A DNA stretch of 8,701 nt, taken from contig JAEZVS010000101.1 of NCBI GenBank assembly GCA_023443145.1, positions 1 to 8,701 of the forward strand. The letters run 5' to 3'. The translations under genes were made by a program, and so were the position numbers. Source of the stretch: Bacillota bacterium. Its GTDB lineage: Bacteria; Bacillota; Peptococcia; Peptococcales; Peptococcaceae. The stretch's first letter is position 1. Each line of letters begins with the position of its first letter. Of the stretch, positions 1-6,814 are shown piece by piece. Under the pieces are notes generated by a model. That model was given only the letters and a program-made list of their open reading frames with translations. It did no database searches and had not been told where the DNA came from.

Positions 1-850
1 CGTCCAACTTAAAGAGTTTGGGAAACATCATGCACATTGCGGGAAAGGGACAAGCCATCATGACAATAATAACCACAATCGCCAAATTGGGTAAAAACGC
101 AGGTTGCCAGTACAAAAACACCGCCAATCCACATATGGGCACCACCACCAGGCGCACCATTGTCATAAAATAAGCCAAAATATTTCCAAAGACCACGCCG
201 AATCCCAGACCTACAAAACCGGCGCCCACAACAAACATCGAAAGAGGCATGTTTAAATCTGAGACATAGCCGATGGATCTTGCCAAAATATCCGGAACAG
301 GAACAGACAATAAATAAACAATCAGTCCCACCACCAAGGCAATCAAATTAGCCCAACTAGCCGCTTGAGCACGCCCCCGTACACGAGGGTTCAGCCGACG
401 GTGTATATAAATGCCGTGAGTCCATATAAACAAAGACGACACCGATAACTGTGCAGCAGCAAAAAATATCGCCGGTTCGCCAAACACAGCCATCAATAGA
501 GGCAAGCCGATAAAACCGTTATTAGAGTATACAAATGCAAATTGGGTCTCCGCGCGAATCAATGGATCTTTAATAAATCGCTTGTTAAAAAGAACAGCGG
601 ACAAAATGATCAAAATAATAAAATAAGCCGCATTAATCAATGTGCTCATCAAAAGCGCATAAGCATCATTAAAGGAAAACGGTTTCATAAAAGACTTAAT
701 GATAAGACACGGCCCCACCACCAATACCAAAACCGCAATCAAGTCATTTGGGGTCTCTTCTCCAAACACATGGCTTTTTTTCAGAAAATATCCCACAAAC
801 ATCAAAATAAAAATACAAAGTACCTGCGTCGCGATTGTTCCAGCCCCCAT
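1..850 (-). CDS. AEC-family (auxin efflux carrier-like) transporter, 3' end cut by window edge
   Basis: The minus-strand frame opens with ATG at 850 and stays open for 283 codons to position 1, so the C-terminus lies outside the window. The translation starts MGAGTIATQVLCIFILMFVG and is a chain of hydrophobic segments, with a motif NNGFIGLPLLMAVFG near residue 110 that is characteristic of AEC permeases. AEC proteins are usually about 300-315 residues with ten membrane segments in two halves, so only the last helix or so should be missing. Members export or import small organic anions such as malate; the substrate here cannot be read. The start is supported by GAGAGGTGA a few bases upstream and by an in-frame TAA at 875-877. 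It lies 36 bases after the Ppx/GppA gene and is probably cotranscribed with it. Confidence 0.88.
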   Translation of the reverse strand, partial: MGAGTIATQVLCIFILMFVGYFLKKSHVFGEETPNDLIAVLVLVVGPCLIIKSFMKPFSFNDAYALLMSTLINAAYFIILIILSAVLFNKRFIKDPLIRAETQFAFVYSNNGFIGLPLLMAVFGEPAIFFAAAQLSVSSLFIWTHGIYIHRRLNPRVRGRAQAASWANLIALVVGLIVYLLSVPVPDILARSIGYVSDLNMPLSMFVVGAGFVGLGFGVVFGNILAYFMTMVRLVVVPICGLAVFLYWQPAFLPNLAIVVIIVMMACPFPAMCMMFPKLFKLD

Positions 851-886
851 GGCCTCACCTCTCACAGCAAGATTTTAAAGGATGCT

Positions 887-1765
887 TTATGCGTGCTGAA
901 AATCCGCGTACAGCAAGCCTTTTAAAATATCATCGCAGCTAATCATAAGGGTGTCTTTACCTAAAGCGGCCATCGTTTCAAAAAGAATCATCATCCCGAA
1001 CATGATGCTTCTACAACGTGCTTTCGGCAAACCTTTTACATTCGCCCGCTGCTCAACGTTCAATGATTGCAGGCGCTGCCAAACATCTAAAAAAGCCGCC
1101 ATGGGCCATATTCTTCCCGATATATAGTCCGGATCATATGATTCCGCCTCCAATAAAATGGCACTTAAGGTGGTTATCGTCCCTCCGGTTCCAACAACAA
1201 AATCACTTGTTTCAAAAAGGCTGAAATCAAATGCGTTTAAAGTGCTTTTTAATACTGCTTGCGGATCTTTGCTCCCATCAAGACGCACTGCACCTAAAGG
1301 CAAACTGACCCATCTGAATGACCCATCTTTCAAGGTCATGCACACTTCCGTAGAGCCGCCGCCAATATCTAAAACCAAAGGATTCTTGGCATGATCCAGT
1401 TGAAGGGTCGCACCAAGATAATTATATCGAGCTTCATCTTCTTCTGACAAAATAAAAGCCCGCACGTTTGGCCACTTGTTAATATCCTCAATGAGCTTCT
1501 GCCCATTTTTTGCCATTCGAAAAGCTGCAGTTGCCGAACAAATCACTTGATCTGCACCCCACGCGATGGCCTCATTATAAAAGCGATGAACAATATCCAT
1601 TGTGCGGGCCAAAGGCAGACCGCCCAATTCTTGCCGTTCGTTCATCCCCTCCATAAGGCGCGTTGTTTCCAAGGTTTCACTATAGTGAGACAACGCACCG
1701 TCAATGATAACGCCCTTAGCCAATCGTGTGCTGTTGCTGCCCATATCAATGACTGCTTTTTTCAT
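887..1765 (-). CDS. Ppx/GppA phosphatase family protein (short form)
   Basis: This 292-residue protein belongs to the exopolyphosphatase/guanosine pentaphosphatase family of the ASKHA (actin-like ATPase) fold. Visible motifs are the N-terminal phosphate loop DMGSNSTRL (7-15), SATAAFRMAKNG (77-88), the second phosphate loop DIGGGSTE (133-140) and GTGGTITTLSA (192-202). The length fits the short two-domain forms and lacks the C-terminal extension of the roughly 500-residue enterobacterial enzymes. Family members hydrolyse inorganic polyphosphate or pppGpp; which one applies here cannot be decided. Some usual positions differ: the common SGEEEA stretch reads SEEDEA (108-112), and the common RAD near residue 250 reads RCR. 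GGAGG sits 4 bases before the ATG. The gene follows the S1 gene after a terminator and precedes the AEC transporter by 36 bases. Confidence 0.88.
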   Translation of the reverse strand: MKKAVIDMGSNSTRLAKGVIIDGALSHYSETLETTRLMEGMNERQELGGLPLARTMDIVHRFYNEAIAWGADQVICSATAAFRMAKNGQKLIEDINKWPNVRAFILSEEDEARYNYLGATLQLDHAKNPLVLDIGGGSTEVCMTLKDGSFRWVSLPLGAVRLDGSKDPQAVLKSTLNAFDFSLFETSDFVVGTGGTITTLSAILLEAESYDPDYISGRIWPMAAFLDVWQRLQSLNVEQRANVKGLPKARCRSIMFGMMILFETMAALGKDTLMISCDDILKGLLYADFQHA

Positions 1766-1791
1766 ACAACCTCCAAAATATAGCCGGCAAT

Positions 1792-1823
1792 AAAAAAGTC
1801 ATCTTCACCGAATGGAAGATGAC
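1792..1823 (-). terminator. Intrinsic terminator after the S1-domain gene
   Basis: Read on the minus strand, a perfect 9-bp stem (GTCATCTTC / GAAGATGAC, positions 1823-1815 and 1806-1798) with an 8-base loop is followed directly by six T. It begins 9 bases after the S1 gene stop codon and lies upstream of the Ppx/GppA gene. Either ppx has a promoter in the remaining short gap (I see only a weak TATATT without a good -35) or it depends on readthrough. Confidence 0.85.
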
Positions 1824-1831
1824 AGGTTGAT

Positions 1832-2197
1832 TTAATAACGATTGCCGCTTCTGCGTTTCGCATTCATGTTTTTGTTCAGCGATGCCAGTTTTTCATCGCT
1901 GTCTTTCATAAATCTTGAAATTTTATCTTCGAAGCTCATCGACGGCCGGGCCGGCTTTTTGCGCTCTTTGGCTTTCTTTATAGATAAGCCGATTTTACCC
2001 GAATCGTCGACATTTAAAATCATCACTTTCACTTCATCGTCAACGCTCAAAAACTCATGTACGTCTTTCACAAACGTATCTGCCACTTCTGAAATGTGAA
2101 CCAATCCGGTTTCGCCACTTTCAAGTTCAATAAACGCACCGAATTTTGTAATCCCGGACACTTTACCTTTTAAGATCTGTCCTTTTTCGATGGACAT
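1832..2197 (-). CDS. yabR: S1 RNA-binding domain protein, YabR type
   Basis: This 121-residue protein has one S1 (OB-fold) RNA-binding domain at about residues 4-75, with the typical strings KVSGITKFGAFIEL, GLVHISEVAD and GKIGLSIKKA. A basic linker and a conserved-looking tail (SFEDKISRFMKDSDEKL, then an Arg/Lys-rich end) follow, as in YabR of Bacillus. The family binds RNA or ribosomes; its exact role is not well defined. The position right after divIC matches the Bacillus order divIC-yabR. The ATG at 2197 is the only sensible start because the S1 fold begins immediately, although the GGGAGGA ribosome site (2209-2215) is 11 bases upstream, a little farther than usual. It has its own probable promoter at 2239-2268 and a terminator at 1792-1823, so it can be a single-gene unit. 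Confidence 0.9.
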   Translation of the reverse strand: MSIEKGQILKGKVSGITKFGAFIELESGETGLVHISEVADTFVKDVHEFLSVDDEVKVMILNVDDSGKIGLSIKKAKERKKPARPSMSFEDKISRFMKDSDEKLASLNKNMNAKRRSGNRY

Positions 2198-2238
2198 ATG
2201 TGATAGAATCCTCCCTTAATGGAAAAATTTATTCGTTT

Positions 2239-2268
2239 GGTATACTGAATTCTGTTTCGAACTGTCAA
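2239..2268 (-). promoter_or_regulatory. Probable sigma-A promoter for the S1-domain gene
   Basis: On the minus strand there is a perfect -35 TTGACA (2268-2263), an 18-base spacer and a -10 TATACC (2244-2239, four of six matches). It starts 5 bases after the divIC stop codon region and would give a leader of roughly 35 bases before the S1 gene. This is seen by eye and has not been tested. Confidence 0.55.
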
Positions 2269-2273
2269 TACGT

Positions 2274-2657
2274 TCAGCCATTGCTTTCTGTTTGCGTAAT
2301 TAAAATTTCTCCCGGCTTCACCATGCCAAGTTCTTCCCTTGCTATGGTCTGCACGGCGTCATCGGTATGCATCCAGGCCACACGTTCTTTCATAATTTTT
2401 GTTTGTTTTATGGCGTCTTCACTGGATTGCATCAGATGATTTTCTTGCATTTTTAAATCGACAATCGTATAACAGCCTGTCACAAAACTAAACCCCAGAT
2501 ATAGTATCACTCCGGCAAAAAGTAATTTTCCCCAGCGCAATCGCTCAAAAATACTTTCTCCTTCATGATCGCTTTTGGGATTGACGAAGAGCTCTTTACA
2601 AAAACGGGCTTCCTCGCCATTTTTTAAAATGTTTTTAACTGAAATTTCTCGCCCCAC
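2274..2657 (-). CDS. divIC: Septum formation initiator, DivIC/FtsB family
   Basis: This is a 127-residue bitopic membrane protein of the divisome. The N-terminal 42 or so residues are cytoplasmic and charged, a single membrane segment runs at about 45-66, and a coiled-coil-like stretch follows at 67-95. The family signature AVQTIAREELGMVKPGEILI lies at 101-120. DivIC/FtsB pairs with FtsL and DivIB/FtsQ and helps activate septal wall synthesis. The start codon is GTG at 2657, supported by AAGGG 7 bases upstream (2665-2669). It sits 30 bases after rqcP. In Bacillus and many clostridia the sporulation genes yabP and yabQ lie between these two genes; here there is no room for them. The match is to the family and context; orthology to divIC rather than another FtsB-like gene rests on gene order. 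Confidence 0.88.
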   Translation of the reverse strand: MGREISVKNILKNGEEARFCKELFVNPKSDHEGESIFERLRWGKLLFAGVILYLGFSFVTGCYTIVDLKMQENHLMQSSEDAIKQTKIMKERVAWMHTDDAVQTIAREELGMVKPGEILITQTESNG

Positions 2658-2687
2658 GCCAATACCCTTCTTTCAATATTTCAACAG

Positions 2688-2927
2688 CTACAATACACGA
2701 TAAAGCGTGTCGGCATCACCGGCTTTAACCACCGAGTCCAGACGCAACACTTCAACAGATAACAATTTTTCGCCAAATTGGATGTCAAGATGATCTCCCA
2801 CCGCTAAAACGGTACCGGCTTTTGCCACTCGACCATTCACAGAAATTTTACCGGCATCGCATACTTCTTTGGCAATGGTTCTCCGTTTGATTAAGCGTGA
2901 CACTTTCAAAAACTTATCTAAGCGCAC
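2688..2927 (-). CDS. rqcP: S4-domain RNA-binding protein RqcP (YabO)
   Basis: This 79-residue protein is almost entirely an S4 RNA-binding domain, starting MRLDKFLKVSRLIKRRT and continuing with GKISVNGRVAKAG. RqcP (formerly YabO, Hsp15-like) binds the 50S subunit carrying a stalled nascent chain and works with RqcH in alanine tailing during ribosome quality control. The size and the position just ahead of divIC match the Firmicutes yabO locus. The start is GTG at 2927, with AAAGGAG about 5 bases upstream. It follows the HU gene and its terminator by a gap with little room for a promoter, so expression may depend on readthrough from HU. Confidence 0.92.
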   Translation of the reverse strand: MRLDKFLKVSRLIKRRTIAKEVCDAGKISVNGRVAKAGTVLAVGDHLDIQFGEKLLSVEVLRLDSVVKAGDADTLYRVL

Positions 2928-2960
2928 AAAGACTCCTTTCAGCGATAACCGTGCGTTTTT

Positions 2961-2994
2961 TAAAAAAAGAACCTGCCAGTTTCTGCCGACAGGT
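2961..2994 (-). terminator. Intrinsic terminator after the HU gene
   Basis: On the minus strand a 7-bp stem (ACCTGTC / GGCAGGT with one G-U pair) and a 10-base loop are followed by TC and a run of seven T (2968-2962). The stem begins about 13 bases after the HU stop codon. This fits the pattern of a highly expressed HU gene with its own end, and some readthrough into rqcP is possible. Confidence 0.8.
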
Positions 2995-3007
2995 CCTTCT
3001 TCCGAAC

Positions 3008-3286
3008 TTATTTACCAACAACCGCTTCCTTCAAGGATTTACCTGCTTTAAATGCAGGAACCTTGGTTGCAGGAATCACAATAGGTTTTTTGGTTTGAGG
3101 ATTTTGTCCCTGACGTTCCTTGCGTTCTCTGACTTCGAATGTGCCAAAGCCTACCAATTGAACTTTTTCCCCTGCGACCAGTGTATCAGTGACTGTTTCA
3201 AATACAGCAGCCACTGCTTTTTCTGCGTCTTTTTTGGTTAGACCGGATTTTTCCGCAACTTTAGCGACTAATTCGGATTTATTCAA
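3008..3286 (-). CDS. hup: DNA-binding protein HU
   Basis: This 92-residue histone-like protein bends and compacts DNA as a dimer in the nucleoid. It shows the family hallmarks: N-terminal helices ([23 protein letters not shown]), [14 protein letters not shown] at about 45-58, and the arm [14 protein letters not shown] with the intercalating proline at residue 63. It ends in the usual KSLKEAV helix. The length equals that of typical HU. The start codon is TTG at 3286, and a strong GGGAGGG site (3294-3300) stands 7 bases upstream, so the start is secure despite the rare codon. It has its own promoter (3362-3390) and terminator (2961-2994). An HU gene just before yabO is a common clostridial arrangement. 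Confidence 0.96.
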   Translation of the reverse strand: MNKSELVAKVAEKSGLTKKDAEKAVAAVFETVTDTLVAGEKVQLVGFGTFEVRERKERQGQNPQTKKPIVIPATKVPAFKAGKSLKEAVVGK

Positions 3287-3552
3287 GTATAATCCCTCCC
3301 GTAACAGTTTAAGGCGTTAGGCTTTGCCATAATTAGAGCATTGTCTCCATAGCTTATTAGAATTCTACCACACATCTTTGCGCTTGAAAAGCATAAAACG
3401 CAACAAATGTCGTCTATCTGCAATAATTTTACTCTGCAAACCGTCAGTGTGTCTTGCTGCCGAAGTTGCAGATCGAACAGTCGCACGAATCACGCCTCTG
3501 TTATATATTTATCATTTGTTCTCAAAATGTTTTTGTATCTTCTCTTCAATGA
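3287..3552. other. 266-base intergenic region between the flippase and HU genes
   Basis: The longest gap in the window. Its left part holds the HU ribosome site and a leader of about 68 bases; the middle holds the HU promoter. The right half, next to the flippase stop codon, shows no convincing terminator hairpin, so transcription from purA and the flippase may run through. A minus-strand open frame of 67 codons (3283-3486, GTG start) crosses the promoter and resembles nothing I recognise. I see no tRNA or known riboswitch. Confidence 0.5.
3362..3390 (-). promoter_or_regulatory. Probable sigma-A promoter of the HU gene
   Basis: On the minus strand: -35 TTTTCA (3390-3385, four of six matches), a 17-base spacer, and -10 TAGAAT (3367-3362) preceded by TGG, giving an extended -10. 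The -10 lies in a 10-bp perfect palindrome TAGAATTCTA (3358-3367). The expected transcription start is near 3355. Confidence 0.5.
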
Positions 3553-5142
3553 TTACAGACGCTCATGCCATTTTTTTGCCAACTTCGGACCCACCTTGGG
3601 TATTTTGATAAGCACATCTTTCTCAATACCGCCGATGACAAAAAGAACCGCAAAGTAGAGCAATCCTCCCATGACAATAGCCAACGCCAGTGACAGCGAC
3701 ACACGCCCCAAACCATGGAGCATAAAGCCGTTAAAGAAAACAACAAAAACACTCATCACCAATGAAGCTGCGGCCGGTTTTAAAAGGGTCTGTTTTAAAC
3801 TGAACCACTGCCAACCTATTTTTTTTGATAAATGAAACACGTTATGCAGGGCAGCTACAGAAAATGAAATCACTGTAGCCAAAGCTGCGCCCTTGACATG
3901 AAGCGCCGGGATCGTAGGCAGCCACCATGTGAGCAACACTTTCCCAAAAGCACCAATCAGCAAGCTTATCATCGGGATGAGGACATAGCCCATTCCTTGC
4001 AAGGCACCGGCAGATGCCTGATAAATACCCACCACCATCACCGTGAAAGCCAAATAAGAAAGCACCGGCCCAGCCTGGGCATCGTTATAGAGAAGCACCG
4101 AAATGGGCGTACCTAAGGTTAGGAGGCCGCACGACGCCGGCAAGGTTAAAATCATGGTGGCGGTCAGTGCTGAGCGAACATTTTGATTGAGAAAAACGCG
4201 ATCGTTCACCTCAAACGCATCGGCCACTGCAGGAACAAGTGACGCTGAAATGGCGGTGGTCACAATGAAGGGCAAATTGATGATGGGCATGGCATAATTG
4301 GCAATATAACCCAACTGTGAAATGGCCATCTCATGCATCATTCCGGCTGTTTCCAATCGCCGTGCCACAAGAGATGAGTCAATAAATTGCATAATGGGCA
4401 ACATAAGTGCGCCGATTGAAATGGGAATGGCATAATAAAGCAGCTTTTTTATGATGGCCTGATCTGTTGTTGTAACCCTCTGATGTGCTTGCAACACATC
4501 CGGGTGCTTGCCTAGCCACCTTATAAACAGCACGCCCAAAAATAAAAAACCCATCATCCCGCCGATCATAGAGCCAAGGCTCGCGCCTGCCACCACAACC
4601 GGCAATGGCCATCCAATAAAAGCAACGATCACAATCAAAATGGTGCCGACACGGAAAAACTGTTCCAAAATTTGAGAAATGGCTGTGGGCACCATATTCT
4701 GCCGCCCTTGAAAGAATCCGCGAAACACGGCCATCAAACAGCTGAAGAGCATTGCCGGTGCCAATGCTCTAAGAGAAAGCATCACACGCGGTTCTTCAAA
4801 ATAGTGGTCGGCAATCCAAGGCGCTGCCAAATAAAAGGCCACCGCACAAACAACGCCGATCAAAGCCAATAGAAGAGCTGCCACGCGCACAATCGCCAGG
4901 CTCTCTCCATGCAATTTGCGTTCTTCGCTTACCGCAATCATTTTCGAGACAGCCAAAGGAATACCTGCCGTTGAAAGCGCAAATATAATGGAATATATGG
5001 AATAGCTCATGCTGTAGAGTCCGGCACCTTCAGACCCGACAATGCGGTTAAAAGGCACGCGATAGCCGGCACTGAGGATCTTTCCACAAATGCCTGCCAT
5101 GGTGAGGATCAACGCACCTTGCGCAAAGGATTTTTTCGCCAT
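3553..5142 (-). CDS. Polysaccharide/lipid flippase of the SpoVB-YabM (MurJ-like MOP) family
   Basis: This 529-residue polytopic membrane protein, with about 14 hydrophobic segments, belongs to the MOP superfamily. The N-terminus (FAQGALILTMAGICGKILSA, then a loop with NRIVGSEGAGLYSMSY) and the AGIPLAVSKMIA string near 59-70 are typical of SpoVB and YabM. The usual length is about 520-530. Family members move undecaprenyl-linked precursors such as lipid II or other glycolipids across the membrane. In spore formers SpoVB acts in cortex formation, but YabM-type copies occur in non-spore formers. The ATG has AAGAAGG 7 bases upstream. It starts 12 bases after purA and is surely cotranscribed with it. 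Upstream of yabO is where Bacillus has yabM; the mazG-like yabN expected in between is absent. Confidence 0.87.
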   Translation of the reverse strand: MAKKSFAQGALILTMAGICGKILSAGYRVPFNRIVGSEGAGLYSMSYSIYSIIFALSTAGIPLAVSKMIAVSEERKLHGESLAIVRVAALLLALIGVVCAVAFYLAAPWIADHYFEEPRVMLSLRALAPAMLFSCLMAVFRGFFQGRQNMVPTAISQILEQFFRVGTILIVIVAFIGWPLPVVVAGASLGSMIGGMMGFLFLGVLFIRWLGKHPDVLQAHQRVTTTDQAIIKKLLYYAIPISIGALMLPIMQFIDSSLVARRLETAGMMHEMAISQLGYIANYAMPIINLPFIVTTAISASLVPAVADAFEVNDRVFLNQNVRSALTATMILTLPASCGLLTLGTPISVLLYNDAQAGPVLSYLAFTVMVVGIYQASAGALQGMGYVLIPMISLLIGAFGKVLLTWWLPTIPALHVKGAALATVISFSVAALHNVFHLSKKIGWQWFSLKQTLLKPAAASLVMSVFVVFFNGFMLHGLGRVSLSLALAIVMGGLLYFAVLFVIGGIEKDVLIKIPKVGPKLAKKWHERL

Positions 5143-5154
5143 AAATCGACCTTC

Positions 5155-6438
5155 TTATAAAATATGACTTCGAACGATGGTTTCTTCCCGTCCGGGTCCA
5201 ACCGCTACAATATTTACAGGCACGCCGGTAAGTGTTTCAATGCGTTCGATATAAGCTCTGGCTTCCTTCGGAAGTTCTTCATAACTGCGGCACCGGGTGG
5301 TATTTGTTTGCCAACCGGACATGGTTTCATAAACCGGTTCAAGGGCTTCCAAATCTTCCAATGAGGCCGGAAAATGTTGGATGATGGTGCCGTTTAAACG
5401 GTAACCTGTACATATTTTAATTTCCGGTAATTCATCCAGGACATCTAATTTCATTAACGCCAACTGGGTCATGCCGGAAATCCGAATGGCATAATTTAAG
5501 ATGGGAACATCCAACCAGCCACAACGTCGCGTGCGTCCCGTCACCGTTCCGAATTCAAATCCTTTTTTCTGTAAATGCTCGCCGATATCATTGCTTTGTT
5601 CCGTTGGAAACGGTCCTTCCCCGACACGTGTGGTGTAGGCTTTGACAATGCCCAACACTTCATTAATCATCATCGGGGATACTCCGGCGCCCACACAGGC
5701 ATAACCGGAGGTGGGATTTGATGAGGTCACATATGGATATGTGCCGTGATCTAAGTCTAAGAGCGTTCCTTGAGCACCTTCAAATACAATTTTTTTACCC
5801 GATTGGTATGCATCTGCCAGAAGCAAAGATGTATCGCAAATAAATGGCGCCACAAAAGCACGTATGTCTGCAAAGTCTTCAAAAATTGCTTCTGCTTGGA
5901 ACGGTTCAATCCCATATAATTTGGTCAACTGCGCATTTTTAATCACCAAGGCTTCTTTTAGACGACGCAAAAAGAGATTTTCATCTAATAGATCGGCCAT
6001 GCGAATACCGATGCGCGCACATTTATCCATATAGCAGGGGCCGATGCCGTTTTTGGTGGTGCCGATTTTGGCATCTCCTTTTGCTGCTTCTTCCAATTCA
6101 TCCTGTTTGATGTGATAGGGCATAATGAGATGTGCACGGTCACTGATTTTCAATCGCGATACATCCACACGCTTTTCTTTCAGATAATTGATTTCTTTCA
6201 TCAATACATTTAAATCCACCACCACACCATTTCCGATCACACATTCAGCATGACCGCCGATGATACCCGACGGAATCAAACGCAGCTTAAATTCTTCACC
6301 ATGCACCACCACCGTGTGCCCTGCATTGTTTCCACCTTGATAGCGCACCACATAATCAGCCAGTCCAGACAAATAGTCGGTTACTTTTCCTTTTCCTTCG
6401 TCGCCCCACTGAGCGCCGAGCAATACCAAACCTGGCAT
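5155..6438 (-). CDS. purA: Adenylosuccinate synthase
   Basis: This cytoplasmic enzyme joins IMP and aspartate using GTP to make adenylosuccinate, the first committed step to AMP. Its 427 residues match the family length. Visible motifs are the N-terminal GTP loop QWGDEGKGK (10-18) with the catalytic Asp13, GGNNAGHT ending in the catalytic His41-Thr42, EGAQGTLLDLDHGTYPYVTSS in the middle, GEGPFPTE, and the VTGRTRRCGWLD segment that binds aspartate. The ATG at 6438 has AGAGGTGA 4 bases upstream and the protein begins directly with the first strand. The leader holds a promoter and an intrinsic terminator (see 6465-6542). Genes for the flippase and for DnaI/barnase flank it. Confidence 0.97.
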   Translation of the reverse strand: MPGLVLLGAQWGDEGKGKVTDYLSGLADYVVRYQGGNNAGHTVVVHGEEFKLRLIPSGIIGGHAECVIGNGVVVDLNVLMKEINYLKEKRVDVSRLKISDRAHLIMPYHIKQDELEEAAKGDAKIGTTKNGIGPCYMDKCARIGIRMADLLDENLFLRRLKEALVIKNAQLTKLYGIEPFQAEAIFEDFADIRAFVAPFICDTSLLLADAYQSGKKIVFEGAQGTLLDLDHGTYPYVTSSNPTSGYACVGAGVSPMMINEVLGIVKAYTTRVGEGPFPTEQSNDIGEHLQKKGFEFGTVTGRTRRCGWLDVPILNYAIRISGMTQLALMKLDVLDELPEIKICTGYRLNGTIIQHFPASLEDLEALEPVYETMSGWQTNTTRCRSYEELPKEARAYIERIETLTGVPVNIVAVGPGREETIVRSHIL

Positions 6439-6452
6439 GTCTTCACCTCTTC

Positions 6453-6464
6453 ATTGTTGACAAT
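6453..6464. repeat. 12-bp inverted repeat ATTGTTGACAAT before the purA ribosome site
   Basis: Arms ATTGT and ACAAT are separated by two bases, located between the terminator T-run and the purA ribosome site. The half-sites are those of the palindrome at 6506-6519 in the opposite arrangement. It may be a protein-binding site or chance; the two-base centre is too short for a full RNA hairpin. Confidence 0.25.
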
Positions 6465-6492
6465 AAAAAACCCAAACAGCGACCTGTTTGAG
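6465..6492 (-). terminator. Intrinsic terminator in the purA leader, downstream of barstar
   Basis: On the minus strand a 9-bp stem CTCAAACAG / CTGTTTGGG (one G-T position) closes a four-base loop GTCG and runs straight into six T (6470-6465). It lies 47 bases after the barstar stop codon and 26 bases before the purA start. Because a good promoter lies just upstream (6514-6542), it may end the dnaI-barnase-barstar transcript, attenuate purA, or both. Confidence 0.85.
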
Positions 6493-6505
6493 TCCAGCAC
6501 AAAGG

Positions 6506-6519
6506 TACAATTTATTGTA
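6506..6519. repeat. 14-bp palindrome TACAATTTATTGTA over the purA -10 region
   Basis: Perfect 6-base arms TACAAT/ATTGTA flank two T on the plus strand. One arm is the -10 hexamer of the proposed purA promoter and the other reaches the expected transcription start, a position typical of a repressor operator. It does not resemble the PurR box (which carries CGAA cores). AT-rich palindromes near -10 elements also arise by chance. Confidence 0.35.
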
Positions 6520-6542
6520 TCAGCTTAAAGAAAAAGAATCAA
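6514..6542 (-). promoter_or_regulatory. Probable sigma-A promoter of purA
   Basis: On the minus strand: -35 TTGATT (6542-6537, four of six), a 17-base spacer and -10 TACAAT (6519-6514, five of six) preceded by TGA, giving an extended -10. The -35 overlaps the barstar stop codon. Expected start is near 6507, with a leader of about 69 bases that contains the terminator hairpin. Confidence 0.65.
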
Positions 6543-6814
6543 TCATCGTCACTTTTTAAGAGCAAACGCACTTGTTCATCCGATTGCTCCAAGTCTCTCA
6601 GCAAAGCCATAAACGACAAACCGTAATCGCCAAGTTGATCAATCGCTTCATCGGCGTGCTCGAAACAAATTTCCAGCGGTCTTTTTAAATCGCCCAATTC
6701 ATCCCAAAGAGCATCCAGGTTTTCACCATAGTGATCCGACAACCCGAATTGCGATTTTAAATGGGCATGCAGCAATGATTTGTCGGTCATTTTGGTACCG
6801 TCTAAATAAATCAT
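6539..6814 (-). CDS. Barstar family ribonuclease inhibitor
   Basis: This 91-residue cytoplasmic protein blocks the barnase-type RNase encoded just upstream. It has the core YGENLDALWDEL (29-40), matching the barnase-binding helix of barstar: Asp34, Trp37 and Asp38 correspond to barstar Asp35, Trp38 and Asp39. Barstar Tyr29 is His28 here, and Glu76 appears as Asp74. Length fits the family (about 90). I chose the ATG at 6814 rather than the one at 6835: GGAGG stands 7 bases before it, the ATG overlaps the RNase stop as TGATG, and the protein then begins MIYLDGTKM as barstars do. The longer start has no ribosome site. The acidic C-terminus (SDDD) is unremarkable. A terminator follows 47 bases downstream. 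Confidence 0.92.
   Translation of the reverse strand: MIYLDGTKMTDKSLLHAHLKSQFGLSDHYGENLDALWDELGDLKRPLEICFEHADEAIDQLGDYGLSFMALLRDLEQSDEQVRLLLKSDDD

Noticed and set aside
542..925. Plus-strand open frame of 127 codons opposite the AEC gene
   Set aside because: The opposite strand encodes a clear AEC transporter; the plus product is basic and rich in Asn, Gln, His and Lys with no domain, a typical shadow.
3358..3367. Perfect palindrome TAGAATTCTA as an operator for HU
   Set aside because: At 10 bp and AT-rich it is explained by the -10 element; kept only as a remark.
3283..3486. Minus-strand open frame of 67 codons upstream of HU, GTG start with an AGAGG-like site 8 bases before it, overlapping the HU start by 4 bases
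   Set aside because: It runs across the probable HU promoter, resembles no family I know and has a cysteine-rich, uneven composition. It is more likely a chance frame in a leader.
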